64,000 nt of DNA from Limnoperna fortunei (lineage: Eukaryota > Mollusca > Bivalvia > Mytilida > Modiolidae): the NCBI GenBank assembly GCA_944474755.1, contig OX104119.1, positions 49,969,657 to 50,033,656 of the forward strand, in the 5' to 3' direction. The stretch's first letter is position 1, and each line of letters begins with the position of its first letter. The position numbers and the translations under genes were made by a program. Below are positions 45,521 through 55,159 of the stretch, in pieces. The notes beneath the pieces were generated by a model. It was not told the origin of the DNA, made no database searches, and was given only the letters and a program-made list of their open reading frames with translations.

Positions 45521-45530
45521 TTTCTTTTTT

Positions 45531-47409
45531 AGCTCACCTGACCCAAAGGGTCAGGTGAGCTATTGTTATCACTTTGCGTCCGTCGGCGTCGTCGTCGTCG
45601 TCGGCGTCTGTAAACTTTTTACATTTTAATCTTCTTCTCTGAAACCACTTGGCCAATGGAAACCAAACTTGGCCATAATGTTGATTGGATGGACATTTAC
45701 AAAGGTTGTGTTTTTTATTTGGATTGGTAAACCAATATGGCCGCCACCGCAAGACTTAGTTTAACATAGGACCCTATGGGAAAAAGTTTTAAAAGGCTTC
45801 TTCTCTGAAACCGGTTAATCAATGGAAACAAAAGCTTACTAGCAATGTTGTTTGGATAGTCCTGTATAAAGTTTGTGTTTTTTTATGGCAATTGGAAATT
45901 CAAAATGGCCGCCACCGCAGGACTTAGTTTAACATTGGACCCTATGGGAAAAAGTTTAATAGGCTTCTTCTCTGAAACCGGTTAACCAATGGAAACAAAA
46001 CTTACTTGCAATATTGTTTAGATGGTCCTCTTTAAAGTTTGTGTTTTTTTTATCCCAGTATAAAATTCAAAATGGCCACCACCGCAGGACTAAGTTTAAC
46101 ATTGGACCCTACGGGAAAAAAGTTAAAAATGGCTTCTTCTCTGAAACCAGTTAACCAATCGAATCAAAACTTACTACCAATATTGTTTGGATGGTCCTTT
46201 ATAAAGTTTATGTTCTTTATGCCAATTGGAAAATCAAAATGGACGCCATCGCAGGACTTAGTTTAACATAGGATCCTATGGTGAAAAGTTAAAAAAAGGC
46301 GTCTTCTCTGAAACCGGTTAACCAATGTAAACAAAACTTACTCTCAATATTGTTTGGATGGTCCTCTATAAAGTTTTATGTTTTTATGACAATTGGAAAT
46401 TCAAAATGGCCACCACCGCAGGACTAAGTTTAACATTGGACCCTACGGGAAAAAAGTTTAAAATGGCTTCTTCTCTGAAACCAGTTAACCAATCGAATCA
46501 AAACTTACTACCAATATTGTTTGGATGGTCCTTTATAAAGTTTATGTTTTTTATGCCAATTGGAAAATCAAAATGGACGCCATCGCAGGACTTAGTTTAA
46601 CATAGGACCTTATGGGAAAAAAGTTTAAAAGGCTTCTTCTCTGAAACCGGTTAACCAATCGAAACAAAACATTCTAGCAATATTGTTTGGATGGTCCTCT
46701 ACAAAGTCCATGTTTTTTATCCCAACAGGAAATTCAAAATGGCCGCCACCGCAGGACTTGGTTTAACATTGGACCCTATGGGAAAAAGGTTAAAAAAGGC
46801 TTCTTCTCTGAAACCGTTTAACCAATGGAAACAAAAATTACTACCAATATTATTTTGGATGGTCATTTATAAAGATTGTGTTTTTATGCCAATTGGAAAA
46901 TCAAAATGGCCGCCACAGCAGGACTTAGTTTAACATAGGACCATTGGGAACAATTTTAAAAAGGCTTCTTCTCTAAAACGGTTAACCAATGGAAGTTTAT
47001 GTTTTTTTTATGCCAATATAAAAATAAAAATTGCCACCACAGCATTACATAGATTAACAGTAGACCATATGGGAATAAGTTTTATTAGGTTTCTTTTCTG
47101 AAACTGATTAACCAATGGAATCAAAACTTACTGACAATATTGTTTGGATGGTCTTCTTTAAAGTTTATGTTTTTATTGCCAATTGGACTTAGTTTAACAT
47201 TGGACCCTATGGGCAAATAAAAAAGATCTTTTCAAGATCTTCTCTATACAACCGGTTAAGCAATGGAAACAAAACTTTCTAGTAATATTGTTTGGATGGT
47301 CCTATTTAAAGTTTATTGAAAATTACAGGACTTACTTTAACATCAGGGAAATGCCATCTTCATTGCCTATAAAATCAGGTGAGCGATACAGGCTCTTAAG
47401 AGCCTCTGG
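45531..47409 (+). mobile_element. Helentron-like element with ~166-bp tandem core, inside LINE A
   Basis: It starts with palindrome AGCTCACCTGACCC-AAA-GGGTCAGGTGAGCT, then a (GTC/GGC)n run (45582-45606). About nine units of ~166 bp follow, each with CAAAATGGCCGCCACCGCAGG and TTCTCTGAAACCGGTTAACC. It ends CAGGTGAGCGATACAGG, hairpin AGGCTCTTAAGAGCCT, CTGG|T. Short plus-strand frames within are by-products of the repeat. LINE sequence resumes on both sides. Confidence 0.8.
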
Positions 47410-47699
47410 TTACAGTTTTAATATAACATTTCTTCATACATTTTGAAGATAAGTTAATATATATATTGGAAATTTTGTCATTTGCACTGTTGACACCACT
47501 TATATTGTTTTCAAAGTTTACTATATTGTCATGGGTACATTTTTCAGAAGCTCTTTTTCAAGTATCATTTTTGAGTAGTTCGTCCATTTAATTTTGAAAC
47601 TAAATTCTTGTTTTTTATAGTTATCATAAGATTTATTAATTTTATTCTGAGTTGTAAAGTCAATTGATTATGATCAGAAAAATGATTTAGATTATTAAT

Positions 47700-48000
47700 T
47701 TGGAAGTATTTTACTGAAGAAAGTATACTTTCAGATGTATGGCATAATCTACAATACTACAACCATTTTTAAATCGAATTTTTCCAGGAACACAAAGATC
47801 CAAAAACTGACGTCCTTGGGAATTTAGTATTTTATGTTGCGATTTTCTTGTATATTGAAAATCAGCACTATAGTTTGTTGGCAAGATGTCTTTCAGATAT
47901 TGATTTTCATTATCATTTAGAATATAATCTTGTGAATTTGATGTTCTTGAATTGCAGTCGCCCATTATGAGTATTTTCCCATTTTTAGAAAGAGTATTAA
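47700..48000 (-). pseudogene. LINE A: APE endonuclease, C-terminal part
   Basis: NTLSKNGKILIMGDCNSRTS carries the endonuclease GDxN motif. QGRQFLDLCVPGKIRFKNG and a GCSIVDYA segment follow. The upstream half lies beyond the TTAA MITE. Confidence 0.8.
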
Positions 48001-48617
48001 AGGGATGCAGGACACCATCCGCCATTTTTTGTGAAAACTTCAAAATAGATAGAACATTTATGGTAAATTTAATAATAATTTCTTTCATTATTTATTTCTT
48101 AATTTCATTAAAATTTAAAACAATAATGAAAGTCTTGTACCTACATTATTACTTCAATATAATAATGGTTGAAATAAAAGTTTTCTTTTAAATGAGTTTG
48201 GTATTGGCAAAAATAATGAAAATGAAATTTGTAACAAGGGAGGTAATTTTGACCAAAAAATACCATTTTTTAGAACTTTTTGACTAGTTTTTCCCCAATT
48301 GAAAAAATGTTCTCAGACACCCCAATTTTTCTTTCAATCACTAAAATGTATAACAATTGCTTGACATTATATAAAAAATTTAGAAAATTTCATTGGATAG
48401 TATTTTTGTAATCTTTTTTTAAATTTTTTTGTATTCTCTTCTCTGTATAATCTATATGAAAATTTAAAATTTCAATGCTTAACCCCTCGAAAATAAGCTC
48501 TGAAACCCCTATTTTGTATTTTGAATTATGATAACTTGTATAAAAAACTATATACTTGGCGAATTTAAAGAAAATTCATTGACAAATAATTTTCAGTGAA
48601 AGTGTCCTGCATCCCTT
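48001..48617. mobile_element. MITE with TTAA target, TIR GGGATGCAGGACAC
   Basis: GGGATGCAGGACAC at 48002 is mirrored by GTGTCCTGCATCCC at 48603-48616, flanked by TTAA on both sides. Removing it restores GACGTTAATACTC, an in-frame join of the endonuclease. TTAA targeting fits piggyBac or Kolobok relatives. The interior is noncoding. Confidence 0.85.
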
Positions 48618-49030
48618 AACGTCCATTTCTAATGTTTCATATTCATTATCATAGTGTGGTGAAGATATTGGTGGAATATATATTCCACACATATATAAAT
48701 CTGAATCAAGGCTAAAAAAATTATGTAGTTTAAACCATATTCTATTTTGTGAATTTGACATGTTTTTCAAAATTTCAATACCTCTTCGAATTTCATTTTT
48801 TACATAAATAGTTATACCAGCAGTATTTCGTTTTGCTTTCTTTGCTTTCTTTGCTTTATTTCTAAAAACAGTAAAGTTGTCAAAATTTGGAATAGAAATG
48901 TTAAGATCATCATTTTTCCAAGTTTCTAATATTATATTTATGTCATGATTTAGATATTGTAATTAAATTGGATCTCTGTGTTTCTGTCCCATTCCACGTA
49001 CATTCCAACTTGAGATAGAAATATTATCAT
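48618..49030 (-). pseudogene. LINE A: APE endonuclease, N-terminal part
   Basis: The minus strand reads SSWNVRGMGQKHRDP, then NIILETWKND, AGITIYVKNEIRRGI, IWFKLHNFFSLDSDLYMCGI and YIPPISSPHYDNEYE, in the order of an APE endonuclease. One in-frame stop occurs near the N-terminus. Confidence 0.8.
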
Positions 49031-49075
49031 AATTACATCTATGTTCAGTTTTTTTTCATTATTTCTAATGTATTT

Positions 49076-49680
49076 TTAAAGTATGCAAGAAAAAACAGTA
49101 ATATGTATCAACTTGATTATAATGAAGATCTGTTCAAAACAATTATTTTTACTCAAATATTAAACATTTGACAACCTCTTTCTATTAAATGCACTAATAA
49201 CAGTATGCAGGAAAAAAAAACAGTTGTGAAGATCTGTTCAAAACAATTATTTTTACTCAAATATTAAACATTTGACAACCTCTTTCTATTAAATGCACTA
49301 ATAACAGTATGCAGGAAAAAAAACAGTTGTGAAGATCTGTTCAAAACAATTAATTTTTACTCAAATATTAAACATTTGACAACCTTTTTCTAGTAAATGT
49401 ATAAATAACAGTATACATGGGAAAAAACAGTCATAAAGATCTGTTCAAAACAATTAAGTTTTACCCAAATATTAAACATTGGACAACCTTTTTCTAGTAA
49501 ATGTATAAATAACAGTATACATGGGAAAAAACAGTCATAAAGATCTGTTCAAAACAATTAAGTTTTACTCAAATATTAAACATTTGACAACCTTTTTCTA
49601 GTAAATGCATAAATAACAGTATGCAGGGGGAAAAACAGTCATGAAGATCTGTTCAAAACAATTAATTTTTATGAGAAAAG
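49076..49680. repeat. ~103-bp tandem array upstream of LINE A
   Basis: GATCTGTTCAAAACAATTA begins near 49127, 49231, 49334, 49438, 49542 and 49646 (103-104 bp apart). Units share ACTCAAATATTAAACATTTG and AACAGTATGCAGG. It lies just 5' of the LINE's first coding motifs on the minus strand, so it may be a monomer-type 5' UTR. Confidence 0.85.
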
Positions 49681-50356
49681 CATTCTTTTTTACGCAGGTA
49701 GGTTAATGTAATTCAGTGCATTTTTTCATAGGAAATCATGCATATGGTATCTGTTATAGTCGACCTAAGCGGTTTTTATAAAACATTTATTTTAAGGAGT
49801 TGTTTTATTATAAATGGACCCTGTAGATAAATTTCCGAGAAAATTTTTTTTTACAAGAGTCTCTTGTGGTGTCACGTGACATTCAAATACGTAAAAGTAC
49901 ATGTCATATTTCTCTTCAATAAACAAATGATAATTGCAGTATATGTGAACTAAAAGTTATTGAAATAAAAAGAAAAGAGCATATCTTAAATATCACGAAA
50001 AACAATACGCGCGAAAGATTTATGAAATATTAATGTTTTATTTCACGTTTTTTCTTAATTCTACATCTGTATAAACAGAATTTCGTTCATTATCGGCATG
50101 TATTTTTACATGTTATACTTCTCTCTAATTACGCGCGTAGCATTTTTCTAAATGTTTGCAGTATACAAATTTGTAACATCCCTTTAAAAAAATAAACCGT
50201 TTTCAGGAATCATTTGTACTTTTCAATTTTTTCGCCATAAATCTGAAGGTCGATATTTATGTTCGTGCCTTTCAAACGCACAGGTGATCTTCTAAGGGAC
50301 GCAACTCGTACAAAAGGAATTTATTGCTAAAAAACTCGTCGATTCCGTAAACGAGC

Positions 50357-50357
<1 letters not shown>
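49681..50357. other. No supportable gene
   Basis: AT-rich noncoding DNA between the tandem array and the (TA)n tract. Confidence 0.4.

Positions 50358-50444
<87 letters not shown>
50358..50444. repeat. (TA)n microsatellite, left flank of hammerhead repeat
   Basis: About 43 uninterrupted TA units, running directly into copy A of the hammerhead repeat. Confidence 0.95.
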
Positions 50445-50446
<2 letters not shown>

Positions 50447-51271
50447 AGTCTAGAAGATTATGCAACGATACACATGACGGTGTTTCTTGTCAAAAATTTA
50501 GACAAAGACTGACCAACGAATGGCCTTAGTCATTGAATGTCAATATAAATAAATGACGTAAACAAGTCGTAACATATTGATCTTGAAATTTCTCATTTCC
50601 AACTTAACCCAAAATAGTTGCTTCCCAAGTCCGCCAGCCGGGGACGTGCCGTGCTGTTACTTTGCTTTGCTAAAATATTCCAACAAGATGTAATTAAAAT
50701 TACCAAGTTGACAAATTCTTTACGCCAGACGCGCGTTTCGTCTACTTAAGACTCATCAGTGGCGTTTAACTCTAAATGCTTAAAGTATTTTTTCATTCGG
50801 TGATGGAATAATATAAGTCCACTGGGATCGTGTAAAAACACAATACAGGTAGTTCAAAATATTATATAAAAGTCTAAAGAGTCTACCAACCAGCAAGCTT
50901 ATTAAGTATCGGATCGACAAACATGACGATACAGCATAAACAAAAAATAATATACAAGTCTAGAAGATTATGCAACGATACACATGACGGTGTTTCTTGT
51001 CAAAAATTTAGACAAAGACTGACCAACGAATGGCCTTAGTCATTGAATGTCAATATAAATAAATGACGTAAACAAGTCGTAACATATTGATCTTGAAATT
51101 TCTCATTTCCAACTTAACCCAAAATAGTTGCTTCCCAAGTCCGCCAGCCGGGGACGTGCCGTGCTGTTACTTTGCTTTGCTCAAATATTCCAACAAGATG
51201 TAATTAAAATTACCAAGTTGACAAATTCTTTACGCCAGACGCGCGTTTCGTCTACTTAAGACTCATCAGTG
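50441..51271 (-). mobile_element. Hammerhead-bearing tandem repeat, copies A and B (510-bp period)
   Basis: TATACAAGTCTAGAAGATTA begins at 50441 and again at 50951, and nearly identical sequence runs through both. Copy B is cut short at the palindrome centre. Each copy carries a type I hammerhead on the minus strand. Direct repeats with such ribozymes are the hallmark of retrozymes and of Penelope-like element pLTRs. No RT is adjacent, so a non-autonomous element or PLE remnant is inferred. Confidence 0.8.
50722..50765 (-). ncRNA. Type I hammerhead ribozyme, copy A
   Basis: On the minus strand: ACGCCA (stem I), CUGAUGA core, stem II GUCU/AGAC with a 5-base loop, GAAA core, then CGCGCG (very short stem III), UC cleavage site and UGGCGU closing stem I perfectly. 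All conserved core residues are present in the right order. The minimal stem III resembles animal hammerheads thought to work best as dimers. Predicted product: self-cleavage after UC in minus-strand RNA. Confidence 0.9.
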
Positions 51272-51275
51272 GCGT
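51232..51275 (-). ncRNA. Type I hammerhead ribozyme, copy B
   Basis: Same 44-nt sequence as copy A, exactly 510 bp downstream, with all core nucleotides and stem I pairing intact. In minus-strand RNA, cleavage at both copies would release a 510-nt monomer that could circularise. Confidence 0.9.
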
Positions 51276-51299
51276 TTAACTCTAAATGCTTAAAGTATT

Positions 51300-51339
51300 C
51301 ACTGATGAGTCTTAAGTAGACGAAACGCGCGTCTGGCGT
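51300..51339 (+). ncRNA. Hammerhead ribozyme copy C, stem I broken
   Basis: CUGAUGA, stem II, GAAA, CGCGCG and UC-UGGCGU are all present on the plus strand. The upstream strand is GUAUUCA instead of ACGCCA, so stem I cannot close. Probably inactive unless the stem is supplied in trans. Confidence 0.8.
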
Positions 51340-51698
51340 AAAGAATTTGTCAACTTGGTAATTTTAATTACATCTTGTTGGAATATTTGAGCAAAGCAAA
51401 GTAACAGCACGGCACGTCCCCGGCTGGCGGACTTGGGAAGCAACTATTTTGGGTTAAGTTGGAAATGAGAAATTTCAAGATCAATATGTTACGACTTGTT
51501 TACGTCATTTATTTATATTGACATTCAATGACTAAGGCCATTCGTTGGTCAGTCTTTGTCTAAATTTTTGACAAGAAACACCGTCATGTGTATCGTTGCA
51601 TAATCTTCTAGACTTGTATATTATTTTTTGTTTATGCTGTATCGTCATGTTTGTCGATCCGATACTTAATAAGCTTGCTGGTTGGTAGACTCTTTAGA

Positions 51699-51702
<4 letters not shown>

Positions 51703-51742
<40 letters not shown>
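51703..51742. repeat. (TA)n microsatellite, right flank
   Basis: About 20 TA units directly after the inverted copy, followed by a short (TTTA)n run. Together with 50358-50444 it brackets the hammerhead unit in TA repeats. Confidence 0.9.
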
Positions 51743-51747
<5 letters not shown>

Positions 51748-52632
51748 TTATTTATTTAAATAGCATACCATTTTAAAAATATGTATATATGCATACAAGA
51801 ACGTGCCTTTATATTAATGAACCTTTCTAGGCAAAAAAGACAGTTCATAACGTAAATTGCTAGTCATGTCTATACATTAAGATATAATAGTAGCCTTATA
51901 GTTATATAGCTTCATGAATCATATATGGCTACACAACTGCACATGCGTTCTATTCAATAAAGTTGATTTTTTTTACACAGTTCTTTGGTTTTTCTTTCTT
52001 TTTTGTAGTGTGTAGGTACCAGCCATGGACAACAGTACTTACAAGTCAATCTAAGAAGAGAAGGGGGAGGTGCATCCTACGTCGCTATAACATATTTTCT
52101 AAATAAACCGTGAAAAACGTATGAAAAATATATAAAATGTCGAGTAGACGTATATTGCTATTAAATACATGCCCTACCATACATGTTGCCCTATACGTGA
52201 CGCATATTCAAGTACCAAATTAAAAGGAAATAATCAAGTGAGATTTTGGACAAAAAATAACTGCAGCAGTCTTCTTCTATTTAATGTCCAGTTAATTTTT
52301 TTATCAAATTGTTTACATTTGGAGGTCATCATGTCTAAATTTAAAGAATACCAATGTTCTTTTTTAAAAAAAACATACATTTCCTTAAGATACACTCTCT
52401 CTTTTGTAATAAACCTTTTATCATCAATCCAGTCCATTTTTTCCAGGCCTTTGTAATTTTTTTCTTTTTCCCGGTCCTGCTTCCCAGATGTGACCTCCAA
52501 CACAGCATGATTACAGAGCTCAAAAACGATAAGACACTTTCTCGAGATGTATTCAATACAAAACCCAGCTAATCACCGTCACAAATTACTGACATATCCA
52601 TGACATTTTAAACAATGAAAAGTCCCGTTTAG
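51743..52632. other. No supportable gene
   Basis: Short overlapping frames exist on both strands around 52170-52570, but none resembles a known protein. A splice-acceptor-like CCCGTTTAG ends at 52632. Confidence 0.4.
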
Positions 52633-54298
52633 TACAGGTGCAAAATCAAAGTTGCAATTGCAAGGGCAACGAAGGATGGTTCTGCAATGGACTTTTATAA
52701 TAAATACTCAAACAATGGTGCTAAAGATTGTATTTTAATCAATAGTAGTAAATTCAATATAACAACATCCTTGACACAACGCTATGAAAATTGCAACATA
52801 TTTATGAACAAATACAATAAACTACATATTCGATCATATGATGTATTTCGAAGGCATTGCGTCAAAATACAAGACTATGTTAAATATTATGTTAATAATA
52901 ACCATAATGACGAAAGAGGAAAAATTATTAAATATTTTTCTCTACAAAACTGATGTGCACAAAGTGAAGCTGAAAAACATTGCCACAAGCTAGAAAACTG
53001 CAATGCATGCCAATCAAAACATATTGAATTCTGATCCTTGCACAAAAGCTATAGCAAAATGTCAGGAATAAACAATATTTGTACTGAACTTGTGCAAAAT
53101 GTGATTGAACAAGCCCATCCTTAAATCCACAAAATCAAGTTAAAACCACTGTAAAAACAGTAATCAAAGCATTGGAACCTGTTATCACCAAGCACTTTAA
53201 AATTGATTTTAAAAAAAACTGTTGCAGAAACTATTGGACTTGTTCCAAAAGTATATTTAACTGAAGTTAATAAAGAACTTGTTAAAACTATTAAAGCAAC
53301 AGCTAAACAAATAGGAACGACATATAGTCAAGATGACCATGACTTGGAAAACCTGCTTTCATCAGGATAGTCTTTTCAGCAACATGATAGGGAAAGACTA
53401 CAAAGTAGCTTTGAAACGAAGGAGTCTGCAGAAAAAATGTAGAAATATTACAATTGAAGGTCTCTTCAGGAAAAAGAAAACCAAAAAAAAACATTTTGGT
53501 GCATACAATAAATATTCATTTGACAAGAATCAATTCCTACATGAGTTAACAAATTACAAGTCAAGTCGAATCAACTGGTCCGATATGGCAAGAAAATACA
53601 ATGTATCTTGCAATGGAAAATAAGTAGGAAATGGGGGACAAGTTTTATTAAACTTTGCTAGGGACAATGGAATTGATATATTTCAATTCAATAGACATCA
53701 TAGAGTGAGTGGTCGAGACTACTATAAGCGCACAAGAAGATCACGCAAACGTGTATTTAAGTCAAAGATAACTGTACCAATTACACGAAACTCCAAAAAA
53801 CTCAAGTAATTGCTAAAAGAAAAAATCAATTCACGCATATACAAAATTGGAACAGAAATTGCTCCAAAACATATAAGGAGCATACAAATAACAAATACTG
53901 GAAATCTTACTGAAAGCACAACAAAAGTGTATGGCCGCAAAATTCCCCTTAAGGAAATCTTAACAGCTGAAACCCAGAGATTACACAGAGCTGGGGTTTT
54001 AAGATTATACACAGATGATGAATACAACCAACTAAGCAAATTGAAACCAGGCTAAAAAAAACTCGATTTACCACTAAATTTGGATCAACCTATCGAAATG
54101 ATCATGAAAACAGAAAGAACACGACATCTTAAGTTATGGCACGATCATTCAGATTTATTAAATCATTCATACATCAACATGATGATATCATACATTTACG
54201 ATCCAGCCAACTTTCTAACAAATGAGGAATATGCACAAAAATATGCCTTCAAGAAGCCAGTAAATGTCCAGACAATTGTGGAAATCTCTACATTCTAG
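52633..54298 (+). pseudogene. Decayed gene of unknown family
   Basis: Coding-like sequence runs in one direction with shifts. 52633-52953 (MDFYNKYSNNGAK, YDVFRRHCVKIQDYV) continues past a TGA with a Cys-rich stretch (CHKLENCNACQ). About 53130-53360 reads VKTVIKALEPVITKHFK, TVAETIGLVPKVYL and KQIGTTYSQDDHDLENLLS across an A-run shift. Then 53480-54298 is one frame broken only by three TAA codons (53621, 53807, 54050): FHGAYNKYSFDKN-like start, INWSDMARKYNV, HHRVSGRDYYKRTRRSRKRV, ETQRLHRAGVLRLYTDDEY, HLKLWHDHSDLLNHSYIN and YDPANFLTNEEYAQKY. I do not recognise the family with confidence; a mobile-element-associated multicopy protein is possible. Confidence 0.6.
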
Positions 54299-55159
54299 GA
54301 CAATCAGGTATTTCACATACCGGGTATTTATACTGCAAAACTATAAAGATACATGTACACGTATGCATTATAAATATATTAAGCAAACATGTTTACTCAT
54401 GTACATGTATGTACAGCAGAAAAGTCTTCTGATTGATCTTGCCATAATATAGCTGAAAATTGCTCTATATCTACTTTAAACATGTGATCATAAAATGGAG
54501 CACTTGATAAAAATGTAGAATGATCACAGCAGAAACTACACAACAAAACAGTTCATTATATACATGTATATCTATATTCGTTAACAGTAATAACACATCA
54601 CAATGGATTGTCCATTTAAGAACAAATTTGACAGCCTTGACTTACAATATACAACTATTCATACATATTCATACATTGAACAAAGAAACATCCTATAAAA
54701 AGTAAATTTACGCAATATTAAGGACAAAAGAAAAACCCTCTCATAAATGGAGAGTAACACATCAGCGTAATAACGACAATTTTACATATCTATTTATAAA
54801 GCTCACTCAAGTCAAAGTTTGTCATAATAAAACAATGCCAGAAAACGTATACGAGAAAACGTTTTTCTATATAACTTAAACCAGAACCTGCCTGTAACAG
54901 GTATCTAGACATCTTGTGTTCACATTTGGTGAATATTTGATGAGCAGAACAGAACTTTTTTTACTGAAACCATCTTCAAATTAAAGCTGAATTGAAAATA
55001 GCCTATAAATTTGGCAAGCATGGAAGCACGTGAAGAGTATCGCGCATGCGCATGATAGCACCAACATGAGACCATATTTTTAATGCTATGTCTGTATGCT
55101 AAAATTACTGCAAAGATGGGTTATTTTCAAGAGGGGGGGGGGGGCCAAAAATGGTCCTT
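54299..55159. other. No supportable gene; poly-G run near 55131
   Basis: AT-rich noncoding DNA with a short G-run (55131-55143). A small SINE-like phrase (ATAATATAGCTGAAAATTGCT) lies near 54444. Confidence 0.4.

Larger units (their letters stand above)
42415..49040 (-). mobile_element. LINE family A copy with nested insertions and an internal inversion
   Basis: Read on the minus strand: endonuclease (49030-47700), linker, RT N-terminus (45530-44834), RT core inverted (43388-44827, now plus strand), RT C-terminus and cysteine domain (43381-42527), and a 3' UTR with AACCCCTCACGGGGTATAAC and an A/T-rich tail. Insertions: TTAA MITE in the endonuclease (48001-48617), Helentron-like element (45531-47409), and 9-bp-TSD MITE in the RT (43769-44380). 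Removing these gives a coherent APE-type LINE of about 3.5 kb, inactive from stops and frame changes. Confidence 0.85.
50863..51708. repeat. Large palindrome: 409-bp arms, 28-bp spacer
   Basis: 50863-51271 is the reverse complement of 51300-51708, with a 28-base spacer starting GCGTTTAAC. Arm identity looks essentially complete: the B-specific base in GCTCAAATATTCC, not the A variant, is mirrored. It centres on the hammerhead, leaving the plus-strand copy without its stem I 5' strand. Confidence 0.9.

Noticed and set aside
46039..46933. 75-80-codon ORFs repeated three times
   Set aside because: They arise from the ~166-bp tandem core and share its period; not genes.
53621..54052. Three TAA codons as evidence for an altered genetic code (TAA = Gln)
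   Set aside because: Upstream parts of the same gene also carry TGA, TAG and frame changes, and neighbouring elements use TAA as a normal stop; decay is simpler.
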